Positions 1-11,894 of a stretch of 64,000 bases of DNA are shown in pieces. A program made the position numbers and the translations under genes. The first letter of the stretch is position 1; every line of letters begins with the position of its first letter. This DNA is from Homarus americanus (lineage: Eukaryota; Arthropoda; Malacostraca; Decapoda; Nephropidae). The notes under the pieces are model-generated. The model was not told the origin of the DNA, made no database searches, and worked only from the letters and a program-made list of their open reading frames with translations. The stretch is taken from positions 6,359,217-6,423,216 of the forward strand of contig NW_024756914.1 in assembly GCF_018991925.1 (NCBI RefSeq). The letters are read 5' to 3'.

Positions 1-593
1 TATATATTGATATCTTCTGTAATCTACTGTACCTATAATCTACCAATCTACCTGTTAAAAAAGCCGTTAGTGTATAAGTCAGGAGTAATTAACATAATCC
101 ATTCACCTGACGGACTATTACAGACAGCGAGGATACAGTACACTGCAGGATTAAACTTTCGGTCCACAAAGAGGACAAACATAGCCAACACTGTACTGTA
201 CCATCTATCACTTCCCCAACTAAAAACATGTAACTAACCACGCTAACACCTGAGCCTCTAGTTAACCAATAAGCCACCACACCTAACCTAACCTAACCAC
301 CACCACCACCACACATCAACACCGGTAGTCGACTGTATGAACCAATAACAGTACCATAACTCACAAACTAGTCATGTTGGATGTATTTACCTACCATTAA
401 CCCGTATCATATGTGCCATAACTCCTACCATTAACAGATTAGCTCCACACGATACATCACCACGACAACCCATCTACGTTAATGATTGTGAATATTTGTT
501 TATGGTGTTTTGATCGTGTTTAAGACCTGTTTGTATTAGTTAATGATCGCTATTGGTGGGAAAAGTTCACATGGTCTTACTTAATCGTTGAGT
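1..593. other. no gene seen
   Basis: Unique sequence apart from (CCTAA)3 at 281-297 and a short CCA run. Confidence 0.6.
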
Positions 594-950
594 AGTGGTG
601 TGGTGTGTGGTGTTGTGGTGTGTGGTGTGTGGTGTGTGGTGTGTGGTGCTGTGGTGTGTGGTGTTGTGGTGTTGTGGTGTTGTGGTGTGTGGTGTGTGGT
701 GTTGTGGTGTGTGGTGTTGTGTTAAATTGTGATAGGAACATATTAAATAGATTGTGTGCGTCTATGTATGTATGTATGTATGTATGTATGTATGTATGCA
801 TGTATGTATGTATGTATGTATTTATTTATGTATGTATGTATGTGAGTGTCCAGCTTTCATAAAATTAAACGACAATGGAACAGACAAACAGATAGATAGA
901 CATTGATATATATATATAGAGAGAGAGAGAGAGACAGAGAGAGAGAGATA
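594..950. repeat. GTGTGGT tract, (TATG)n, then TA/GA tract
   Basis: 594-722 is a G/T repeat of GTGTGGT and GTTGTGGT units; 763-842 is (TATG)n; 905-950 is (TA)n passing into (GA)n. Repeat ORFs on both strands here are artefacts. Confidence 0.9.
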
Positions 951-1710
951 ATGAAAATGAGATAAATTTAAGGGGAAATATAGAGACAAGAAGAAAAACA
1001 GAGAAAAGTAGAGAAATAAAATGAGGTAATGTTTTACGTCAGCGACAGTAACAGTGTATGATGGTCGGTCGTTCCAGATATAGTGGCCATTCTGGTCTGA
1101 TTGAGTGTTTTTTTTTACTCTGACGTGAAGGGAGGGAGAGAGAGATGAGGAAAGAGAAAGATGGAGTAGGTGAGAGAGAGAGAGAGAGAGGGGGAAGAGG
1201 GAGGGAGGGATTTTTTTATATTTACATGTCTTTTTTTTTAGTTATATTTTAGTACAATTTCATTTTGTTTTAATATATTCGTCGATTTTATTCACTTTAT
1301 TCGTGCAAGATATTTGGGAAATGAAAATCATGAAAGTGTCATTTTTATTCTTTTTTTTTTAATCTAATTTAGTTTTTTAGAGAGACAAAATCCCTTTTAA
1401 CATTCATGACTTTTATTTATTCTCGTAGCTTTTGTTGTTTATGCTAACTGTAGCTAAATTAAGTTAATATTAAAATTATATATATTTTTTCGATGCTCCA
1501 GCTGACAGGGTTATTAAGGACCGTTCAATAGGTATTAACTTTATAAACAAAACAAAAAACTTTAACTGTCCTAATAATTTGGTGAAAATATATAATATTT
1601 TTTTGTCACATAAACTTTTTCTGTTTTTGTAGAGGAAATAAGGTTTAATAGGAGTCCACAAGTAAACAATTTCCTTCCCTGGGTCAATCCTGGCTTAGTG
1701 AAATTGGGTC
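951..1710. other. no gene seen
   Basis: A GA-rich stretch at 1132-1205, then AT-rich sequence with poly-T runs. Confidence 0.6.
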
Positions 1711-2535
1711 AACCACCAGTGACCACTAACTACCACCACCACTACCACCAACGCCACCACCAACACTATGACATGTCACCACTACCACTAATCACTCACC
1801 ACTACCACTAACCACCACTACCATTAACCACCACTACTACTACTCCCACTAACCACCACTACCACTAACCACCACTACCACTAACCACCACTACCACTAA
1901 CCACTACTACCACTAACTACCACTACCATTAACCACCACTACTACTACTCCCACTAACCCACCACTACCACTAACCACCACTAACCACCACTACCACTAA
2001 CCACTACACTACCACTAACACTACCACTAACCACCACTACTACCACTACTACCACTAACCACCACTAACCACCACACAAACCACCACTAACCACCACTAC
2101 CACTAACCACCCAACCACCACTAACCACCACTACTACTACTCCCACTAACCACCACTACCACTAACCACCACTAACCACCCACTACCACTAACCACTAAC
2201 TACCACTAACTAACTACCACTACCATTAACCACTACTACTACTCAACCACCACTAATACCACTAACCACCACTAACCACCACTCCCACTAACACTACTAC
2301 CACTAACCACCACTAACCACCACTCCCACTAACCACCACTACCACTACAATCCACCACTAACCACCACTCACCACTAACCACCACTAACCACTAACCACC
2401 ACTACCACTAACCACCACTCCCACTAACCACCACTACCACTAACCACCACTAACCACCACTACCACTAACCACTACTACCACTACCCTTACTCACACCAC
2501 CACTACTACTACTACCAACACCACTCACCACACAC
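1711..2535. repeat. CCACTACCACTAA minisatellite, about 0.8 kb
   Basis: Long array of CCACTA, CCACTAA and ACCACC units with irregular spacing and no guanine over long stretches, giving extreme strand asymmetry. Confidence 0.9.
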
Positions 2536-2765
2536 TTAAACACTAAAAAAATTCTCAAGTTAACCCCTCCCCCCTCCAAATTAAGACATGCAAATACCCC
2601 CTAACACTCAAACTAAAGACAGGAACATAAACATAACTTACTAAATGGCTATATAATCATCCTGAGACTCTACCTTATATATGTTTCAGTCACTCGTACA
2701 AACACACACCAAAGGGATAACACCAGGAAGGGGTGCTGGGAAGAGATAACACCGGAATAACTTTT

Positions 2766-3492
2766 AAGGAAGGATAACCAGAATGCTTTTCAGGAAGGAT
2801 AACACCAGGAAGGATAACACCAGGAAGGATAACACCAGGAAGGATAACACCAGAAAGGATAACACCAGGAAAGGATAACACCAGGAAGGATAACACCAGG
2901 AAGGATAACAACACCAGGAAGGATAACACCAGAAGGATAACACCAGGAAAGGATAACACCAGGAAGGATAACACCAGGAAGGATAACACCAGGAAGGATA
3001 ACACCAGGAAGGATAACACCAGGAAGGATAACACCAGGAAGCGATAACACCAGGAAGGATAACACCAGGAAGGATAACACCAGGAAGGATAACACCAGGA
3101 AAGGATAACACCAGGAAGGATAATACCCAGGATAACAGGATAACACCCAGGAAGATAGCACAGGAAGGATAACACCAGGAAGGATAACACCAGAAGGATA
3201 ACACCAGGAAGGATAACACCAGGAAGGATAACACCAGGAAGGATAGAAATAACACCAGGAAGGATAACACCAGGAAGGGATAACCAGGAAGGATAACACC
3301 AGGAAGGGATAACACCAGGAAGGATAACACCAGGAAGGATAACACCAGGAAGGATAACACCAGGAAGGATAACACCAGGAAGGATAACACCAGGAAGGAT
3401 AACACCAGGCTGGATAACACCAGGAAGGATAACACCAGGAAGGATAACACCAGGAAGGATAACACCAGGAAGGATAACACCAGGAAGGGATA
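2766..3492. repeat. 15-bp minisatellite (AGGATAACACCAGGA), about 48 units
   Basis: Nearly pure 15-bp array with scattered indels. Because 15 is a multiple of three and no unit frame has a stop on the minus strand, three overlapping 245-279 aa ORFs appear; they translate to [10 protein letters not shown] or FLVLS repeats. Confidence 0.95.
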
Positions 3493-3811
3493 AAATAAAC
3501 CCACAAAATAATAATGAAATGAAACACAAAATTCTCAGTGAATCTTAGGTTGAATATTCTCCTCCTTGTATCTGGATAAGAGAATATTACGAATTACCCT
3601 AGAGTGTCACTTTAATTAATATGCTAATTTAGCCTCCATATTTGTGACGAAGGGTGCCAGAGTGCCAGACGTCTTATCTTATGTCCTGGTAAAGGTTTAT
3701 TTAAGGGTGAATTTATCTTAGACTTTTAACGTAGGATTTGTGAGTGTGGGATGTGTCTTCGTGGTACTCCTGACCTGGGAGCCCTGTTGACCCGCTGGGG
3801 ACACCTGGGGT

Positions 3812-3848
<37 letters not shown>

Positions 3849-4693
3849 AATCACTAAATCACACAACGCCTCACAAATACGACACAAACCAACTCAGTAT
3901 AAACAGACAGGGGAGACGGCAGCATACACAAAGACTTCACAATAATCAGATCAAACACCATTAATTTAATCCTATAAGCACAGCGTGGGTACAGCTGGAG
4001 GGAGAGGCAGGGGTTCGAGGATGAGGATTTGTTGCTACTTGAAGATGTTACTTAAAGGAGGAGGTGTTCATGAGTACTGGAATGAGGTGATCAGAGGGAG
4101 GGGGAGAACAAAGGAGAGGTGGGGGAAGTGTTTGAGGGGGGGGGACGTTGGGTTGATAGTGAAGGAGGAGGAGGAGGGGGAGGTGCGGGAGAAGGAAGAG
4201 GAGGTGCAAGAGGAAGAAGAGGAAGTGCTAAAAGGAGGAGGTGCAGGAGGACGAAAGATGGTGAAGATGGCTTTAGGAAGATGACCTCTGACGCTAAGAA
4301 AGAATTTAAGGAAGAAAGGAAGAAACACAGTAAAAGAAGAAGTGTGTGTGTGTGTGTGTGTTGATGTGTGCGTAAATCCAACCATTAATCGTCCTTTAAA
4401 TCCCTAATACATTTTATATTTTCTCTAATGCCATATACCTCTCGTTAATCTTCCTTCTTCCCTCATTTATCATCATTTTTTTTTCTTTTACGTTCACCTC
4501 CATTAAGAAAAATGTTTAAGCGAATCATTATTCACAACTCTCGCATTCATCTCGCAAAAACAGTCGACATTTTTAGCTACGATGGTCCAGTGTCCACCTG
4601 TCATGACCTGACTAATGGATGTGGTGCCCGTGTGAGGGAGGGAGTTTTATTATTTAATATTTTTGTTTAGTTCATACTTTATTTGGCGTACGA
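3493..4693. other. no gene seen; polypurine stretch
   Basis: (GT)n at 3814-3846 and a GGA-rich polypurine block at 4085-4345 ending in (GT)n. Repeat ORFs only. Confidence 0.6.
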
Positions 4694-4941
<248 letters not shown>

Positions 4942-5089
4942 ATGTGGTAATGAGACAGTGAGAGAAAAATTATCTTTGCAAGCAATTACCTTGGTGATTT
5001 ATTCAGGTAACCGGTGCTTTATTTACTCATATATCACCTTTCTGTCGTGTCATATGAAAGGTGTTATGTAATAAAGCAAAGTACTACAC

Positions 5090-5647
5090 ATCATTCTCTC
5101 ACCCTGTCTCCCTACCTATACCTCCCTATCTCCCTCCATCTTCCTTCCTTCTTTCCCATCTCTCTCCACTCCCTCTATCATCTCCCTCCCACACTACCTC
5201 CCTCCCTCCCCCCATCTACTTTCCTCCCTCCCTCCAAAACAATTGCAGTCTTTAGTAATAAATACGTCGTCTCAAGGAACAAGTCTTGATTAAAAGTCCC
5301 TGGATGTTGGGAACGTTTGTCAAGATGTCTAATAAAGTCGTGCAAACGTTGAGGTATTTCCTCCTTCACTTAAGTGGTACAAGTTGAACAAGAGAGTGTA
5401 AGAAGCGAATTACGAAGTTTAAGTGTGGTGTCATTTACAGAAGGCCCTCCCTCCTTTCCTCTCCCTCTTCCTGCCCCCCCTCCCCTTCCTCTCCCCCTCC
5501 CCCCCCTTACTACTTTCCTTCTTTCTATCCTGATTCTTTGTCTTCTACTTTTTCTCTAATCCTTCCTTCCTTCCTTCCTTCCTCCAATCCTTCCTTCCTT
5601 CCTTCGTCCCCTCTCCCCTCACCCATCCTCCCCTCCCACTTACACCT

Positions 5648-5683
<36 letters not shown>

Positions 5684-5830
5684 ACCTTACATCTCCCTTC
5701 ATTCTTCCCTCTTCTTTCTCCCTCTCACCCTATTATATCTTTCCTTATCCCCTCCTTCACTTCCCCCTTATTTATTGCTTTCATTTTATTCCTTTCTCCT
5801 TTCTTTCCCTTCTATTCTAAAAAGAAGTTA
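5090..5830. repeat. pyrimidine-rich region with (TTCC)n and (TC)n
   Basis: C/T-rich on the plus strand with (TTCC)n at about 5558-5606 and (TC)n at 5651-5680. Short ORFs here are Leu/Pro/Ser artefacts. Confidence 0.8.
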
Positions 5831-6160
5831 CAATGGCGATTAATTAGTTTTGGTAGAGCTTATTAATGTAAAGTTCCATTTAAAGTTCTATAAAATGAAG
5901 ACTTTTAATTATCTCTGCTATTTGAACTTAGTTGAAAATAAATCAAATTAAAACAGTTCTTTACGGGTTTTATTTTGATTTGGTTTTTAAATTTAATGGG
6001 TATTTTTTTCAAGGTGGGGAAGTGTTTACATGTGTGTTGAATATACATTTTAATTCTCGTAAAAAATGTGTTTCAGGAGACAATAACATTAAGAAAGTTC
6101 TCTTGGATAATTATTTTTTAAGTCGAGTGTAGAGACGACAACACGTGGGGCATGTCCTAC

Positions 6161-6240
6161 CTTGTACCTTTCGTCATCGTAGTTGCCGTGGTCGTAGTTA
6201 CTGAAGTAGTTGTGGCTATGGATGTCCTTGCCGTGGTAAA
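6161..6240 (-). CDS. possible coding exon, minus strand
   Basis: The minus-strand frame reads DIHSHNYFSNYDHG then NYDDERYK and ends at TACAAG followed by GTAGGA. The left acceptor is poor, and the Tyr/Asn/His bias may only reflect a decayed triplet-like repeat. Confidence 0.15.
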
Positions 6241-6956
6241 AATGAAGTTTAAAAGAGTAAAGTACTGTAAATTCCCAGTCCATTTGTACCACCAGAAGAC
6301 TACAGTGTCATCCTCTGAGAACTCTAGTAAATTTGGGCGGGAGTGAAGGATATATTACCCCTATGATGGCTCCTGTTGCGTCGTAAAGTCAGTCGTAGCG
6401 TCATTACAACATGTATCTAGGGACACTTTCTAGCAAGGTGGTCCATTGGTCGACATGCTTCTGTAGCCCTCGAAAAATTTTGTTTTTATAATGTGCTGAC
6501 TCGGTCACTACCACACTCACTGACTTACATGTACAAATATATTTCGCTGTCCGCTCTCCCTCCCTCCCTCCCTCCCCCAATCCCCCCCTCCCTTCCCCAA
6601 TCCCCCTCACTTTCAAAAGACCCCCCTCCCCCCTCCCCATCCCACACACGGCTGATTCACTACACAGTATATTATTAACTCACGCCCTCATCAAGGCTTC
6701 CAAAGGACAAGAGGAAGCCCACAGGATTCACAAGGAGATAAAAATAGCATCCTCCTCTCTTATCCTTCGTTCCAGCGTTCCAGACAAGTTCACGAGACTT
6801 TATTTACTGGAGTCGAGGTGTTGAGTTGGTTCTTCTATTGTGGTGGTCTGGGGTGTTTTTTGTGAGGTGATAATGTGTTTTTTTGTGTGTTTTTTTATGG
6901 GATAGGGGAGGCAGTGGGAGCTATTGTTACTAGTGATTGACTTGGTTGTTTTTTTT

Positions 6957-7141
6957 TTGTGTGTGTGTGTGTGAGCATAACACAGCAAACACACACACAC
7001 ACACACACACATACACACGCGCGCAATCACAGCATCCCTCTCTGCATGACCTACCAGAAATACATCACGTATGCATTCATGGTATGAGTCAACTGAAGGC
7101 AAATGCAGGATGGAAAACATTATAGTAAGGATCTCCTGGTG

Positions 7142-7180
<39 letters not shown>
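6957..7180. repeat. (GT)n, (CA)n and (GA)n tracts
   Basis: (GT)n at 6957-6974 and (CA)n at 6989-7020 are separated by about 15 bp; (GA)n at 7145-7178. Confidence 0.85.
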
Positions 7181-7184
<4 letters not shown>

Positions 7185-7724
7185 AGTGAGAATGAAGGAT
7201 GCTCAGTGAATGAGATCAGAGATATCCTACTAAAGGGGGAGAATAGGAATCGACTCTCTCTGCTAATATCCTGTGACATTGTTGGTAAGGTTTGGGATCG
7301 TTATATTTTAATGGTGAAGGTATGCCTAGAGGAGGATGTTATGTGAGCCAGAATTCATATAGGTGTTTGTTTGTTTGTTTACTAGAAGATGGAATAGGGA
7401 AGGAATGGATTGAAAACAAAAGTGGGGGAGAGGATAGATGGAGGAGGAAGAGAGAGGAAGTGTAATGTATTGTAAATGAGGAGAGGAGAACCAGATGAAA
7501 AAAAAGAGACGAAGCTAAACATGAACATAGGATAGGTAAGGATAGAAACGTAGGTAGGTAGAAAATGGAAGGATGGAGGAAAGATAGGTAGAATAGGTAG
7601 GGATAGATAAAGAGGATAAAGAATGAATAGACGAGGATTGATGAGCGCAATGATACACGTTATCTAGGTGAAAAATGTCTCTTTAGGAGGAAAATTAGGT
7701 CTGAGTTTCTAATCTCCATGTAAA

Positions 7725-7726
7725 TT

Positions 7727-7783
<57 letters not shown>

Positions 7784-8280
7784 ATCTTTTTATCTCTCTC
7801 TCGAAGATAAATGAAAACGATATGTTAGTAAAAGATGGTGTGGATAAGGAATAATGAATAGGAGAGAGAAAGAGAAAGAGAGAATCTGGAAGAAGAGGAA
7901 AGAGTAAATGAAAAAGAATTAAAAGAGATTGAGAGAGGAAAACAGGTGAGACACTCTTACACGAGAGAGAGAGAGAGAGAGAGAGTAGGTGGAAAGAGAG
8001 AGGGGTAGAGAGAGAGGAGGAGGAGGAGGAGGAGGAGGAGGAGGAGGGGAGGAGGAGGAGGGGAGGAGGCCACATCATTATTCAGATCATCTCCATAAAT
8101 AAAACTCATGTAAATTACTTCACAATCTTCTTGCTCACGATTGGCGGGAAGTTCTGGTCGGGTGGGTGGGTGGGCGGCAGAAGGGATGGGTGGGTGAGTG
8201 GCAGGAGGGATGGGTGGGTGAGTGGCAGGAGGGATGGGTGGGTGAGTGGCAGGAGGGATGGGTGGGTGGGCGGCAGGATA
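7725..8280. repeat. (TC)n, (GA)n, (GGA)n and 24-bp GGGTGGGTGAGTGGCAGGAGG array
   Basis: (TC)n 7725-7780; (AG)n 7963-7985; (GGA)n 8013-8070; five 24-bp units at 8154-8278 built on GATGGGTGGGTGAGTGGCAG. Confidence 0.9.
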
Positions 8281-8509
8281 CCTACAAATAGATGAATTAG
8301 ATAAATAGACAGACAGACAGACAGACAAAATGATAGAGTGCATAGTGAAGCAAAACTGAAAATCATCCCACAGAAAATTAATTTACCGCGCACATTTCCC
8401 CCGTACTAGAAATATCGAAAACAACAATAAAAAATAAATAAATAAAAAAAAATTAATAAAAAAAAACATGATTCACAGTTTATCAACAACATCCGGGGAT
8501 TGAGAAATT

Positions 8510-8512
<3 letters not shown>

Positions 8513-8552
<40 letters not shown>
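8513..8552. repeat. (CA)20
   Basis: Uninterrupted dinucleotide tract. Confidence 0.95.
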
Positions 8553-8554
<2 letters not shown>

Positions 8555-9670
8555 TAAAATGTAAACATCCTTTCACATAACGTCACAAACATTTATTGAG
8601 AGAACGTCAAAACGAGAAACATTTTTCTAAACACAGACACATGTTGTGTAGAATAATAATGACAACACCAGGCATTTAAAATATATTGTAATGGAGTTGG
8701 CGTTGTGTTTTTGTTTTATATATATATATACTATGTACTATACGTTTCCAATTACGCTATATAACATTCATTAATTATCTCTTGATATTTGTTGTACTAG
8801 GGAGGCGGACGAAAGACAGACGACAGCACACTAACTATTTGTTTTAATTCGTCAAAATCAGATGAGTGAAATAATTTGTGGAGGCATTTTGTGTAATTTG
8901 GTGATATATTTTTGTCTGTCAGCTTATTAGTTTGTCTGTCTGTCTGTCTGTCTGTCCCACTCCCCCTCCCCCTCCCCCCTTTTTTTTAGATTATTTATCT
9001 GTGTGATTTTTGTAGTCGATGGGAAAAAGTGATGATGTATCTGCCATTATTCCTCTAATGAGACGTTAATTGCTTATGGGTTTTGAGTGATGGTCTTAGC
9101 TCATATACTATTGACCCAATGTAATGCTCAGCTAAACATACACACGAAGACTTATACTATTTACCTAAAGTGAATATATCAGAAGGAACTGTCTGAGAGA
9201 GGATATATTGCAACACGTTATATCCCTCGGTATAAAGTGTCATATTACTTTTACTAAATATATCATTTGTGTATAATTTTGATGTTGAGTTGTGTGTTGC
9301 CTTATTTTAGTGTAATGAATTTTGTACTCAGTTACCCCAAATGCAGTGCCCGGTGCTTCTGTGTGTGTGTGTGTGTGTGTGTGTGGACGAGTGTTCATAT
9401 ATAAAGTGATCATGTGTACTCCTATGCACATATATGTTAATAAACACACGAATAGAATGCCGCCACAATTACCATAACATAATTTAATTCATTTTCAACT
9501 TGTTAAAAACAGAATATATCAACACTACATAATGTGCTGGAGGCCAATAAACGCCACATTATGCTGTCAGTTATGTGCCGCCGCGCCACAACACACCGAA
9601 TTTACACTTTATTGAATATCAGAAATAATGTTGTATACCCAACCAACAGCGTGTAGACAAATGGGAGAGG

Positions 9671-9700
9671 AGGTCAGGTCAGGTCAGGTCAGGTCAGGTC
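9671..9700. repeat. (TCAGG)6 pentamer array
   Basis: Six copies of AGGTC, that is TCAGG, the telomeric variant known from some beetles, in contrast to the TTAGG-type pentamers elsewhere in the window. Confidence 0.85.
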
Positions 9701-9936
9701 AAGAATTAGTTACTGTTTCCATCTGGTCTACTTTCCATTCTAACTAATATCCTTAACATGTTCTCAGATCATTGTATATGTATTTATTTATTCAACTGTC
9801 ATGTGAGATAGCTGTTTATTAACCCCATACAGACGTAAACACAACTTTCAGACACTTTTACACTTATTCACACTATTACACTATTAACTACCAATTGGAC
9901 CTTCCTAACAATCCTTTAGACATCTTGAATTCTCAC

Positions 9937-9957
9937 TTAACCTAACCTAACCTAACA
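9937..9957. repeat. short interstitial (CCTAA)n
   Basis: CCTAA repeated, the complement of arthropod TTAGG. Similar tracts lie at 281-297, 27534-27549, 35694-35716, 35765-35782, 51911-51933 and 58361-58381. Confidence 0.8.
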
Positions 9958-10153
9958 TTAACAAATCTATGAACAGACTTGCGATTATATGCACGGGCTC
10001 TGGTATAATGTGTGCGAAACATTATACAGCACCTTAGAAACATTGCTTCTATCTTGAGGAATAGTTAGATAAACATTTATTTTGTAAAATCGTCTGAGAA
10101 ATTCACATTGGTTAGGCATGTGTATAAATATTATATGTTTACGATGTACTTTA

Positions 10154-10325
10154 ATATTGCAGGTATACAAAGAGTGGTGAACAACGAGTCTATTCGATCA
10201 AGGATAAGTAATAGATGGATGGCAGGTGTAGGTGGAGGATAAGGTGGCAGGTGTAGGTGGAGGATAAGGTGGCAGGTGTAGGTGGAGGATAAGGTGGCAG
10301 GTAAGACGTAGTTGTATTCGTTCTC
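10154..10325. repeat. dispersed duplicated segment, copy 1, with 25-bp tandem expansion
   Basis: About 68 bp from AGGTATAC (10161) match 15651 onward with about 7 differences. The following GGCAGGTG-type 25-bp unit is present three times here and once at the other copy. Similarity continues for some 20 bp past the array. Confidence 0.7.
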
Positions 10326-10670
10326 GTTGGTGGATGATGAACAAACTTTTCATCCGTACACAAAAAAGTATGATTTACCCCTACGATCATCCTATACAGA
10401 AATACTTTCTTTTTCCCCGAGTGAGTGAAGTGCCACTTACTAAGCTGATAAATTTAGTTATAGAGTTTCATACCTCGCAGAGCTGAGTGGGAATCAGTGA
10501 TAAAATGGTCTTTAAACACGGAATAACTTGTAGATTTTAATTCCTAAAGCTAACAAAATATTCAGGAACTTTCACGCACTCAAACAGGTAAAAATACATG
10601 CAGTAATATTTATATAACTTTCAATATTTTTGTTTGTGAATTTTGAGTTTTATCTGTTTTTTATAACATA

Positions 10671-10846
10671 CATACATACATACATACATACAAGTAAAAT
10701 CTAGTCACTCTAGGCCAGGTTGTTGCCTCATACACACACACACACACACACAAGTATAGACTTTCACAAGAACGTTATTTCCTCAGTAAGACGATTGCAA
10801 ATTACTCAATCCAAGCCCTAGATCCTGACACACACACACAAACACA

Positions 10847-10883
<37 letters not shown>

Positions 10884-11108
10884 CCAGGGAGACACATGCA
10901 CCACATTGGACACATACTTTGATTGTCTAGAAAAACACGTACACACAGAAGACATACATGTACGTATAATGTTGGTATATACACACGCTGGACACGTATT
11001 ATTGCCGTTCTCCAGAATGACACATACACACAATAACATACATGCATATCCAAGTTGACACACACACACACACACGCACACACTGAATGACATACATACA
11101 TACATACA
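10671..11108. repeat. (CATA)n and several (CA)n tracts
   Basis: (CATA)n at 10671-10692 and 11092-11108; (CA)n at 10733-10752, 10830-10880 and 11059-11083. The Cys/Val ORFs on the minus strand are artefacts. Confidence 0.85.
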
Positions 11109-11695
11109 TATACAATAATTATGAATATATAAAGTCGTTATATTTATGGATGGACTTTTATTATAATTAATTAGATTTGGAGAACATTTATTAACAATTC
11201 CATATGAAAGACAACTAATTCTGTATTATGAATTACATATATATGTCAAGTTCACTGAATTACAATGAACCCTCCATCAACAAATATTCATCTGACTGTC
11301 ATTATAATTTGACTCAGAATCACACATTTACAAACATGAATTAAGTACGTTCCTAAATTGTGCACCCTTTTTTTTAAATCCCAAGTATCAGATTTTACAT
11401 GACGTAGTGTTAAAAATTAGTCAGACACGACACGACACGACGCGACATAACAACCACGGACTGACCTACTATAGAAGGTAAGTATTGATTGTTGTTTTCT
11501 GAGACAGTTTCATCGATGCTTCTGAGTTCAACAGGTAATTCAGTAGTTATGCTTACGTCAGCTCGTCAGTGAGTGATATATTCAGTATGGTATTTGTTCA
11601 CTCGTGTAAACTTTGCCACTGGGTCAGGGTAGTTCTCGTAAATGACTATTGACTGTACGTGTAATTGGTGTCCTTGTTTGTTGTACTTCCTCCCA

Positions 11696-11701
11696 TTTAT
11701 T
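11696..11701 (-). terminator. AATAAA polyadenylation signal, gene A
   Basis: AATAAA on the minus strand, about 195 nt past the gene A stop codon; the first good signal downstream of the stop. Confidence 0.55.
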
Positions 11702-11894
11702 GTGCACCTTATTTTCAACACCAGATTTGGAAAGTGTCGAATCCTCCCGCCATGGCGTCGTAGCTTCACCATCCCACCGAGTTCTCACGTCATCAGTTTA
11801 GGCTACTGTTTAGGATGCGTCGTGTGAATTTTTTACTCGAGTTCTAAGATGCCTTAAAAGCCTCGAGGGATCCTGTGATATAATTCTTGAAGAT

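Larger units (their letters stand above)
8553..10150. other. no gene seen
   Basis: AT-rich; contains (CTGT)n at about 8935-8955, (GT)n at 9361-9384 and the pentamer arrays listed. Confidence 0.55.

Noticed and set aside
2690..3529. Long minus-strand ORFs of 245-279 codons
   Set aside because: They are translations of a 15-bp tandem array; three frames are open at once and the products are pentapeptide repeats.
11566..11772. 68-codon minus-strand ORF after gene A
   Set aside because: It lies in the expected 3' UTR, spans the AATAAA signal, and has no recognised similarity.
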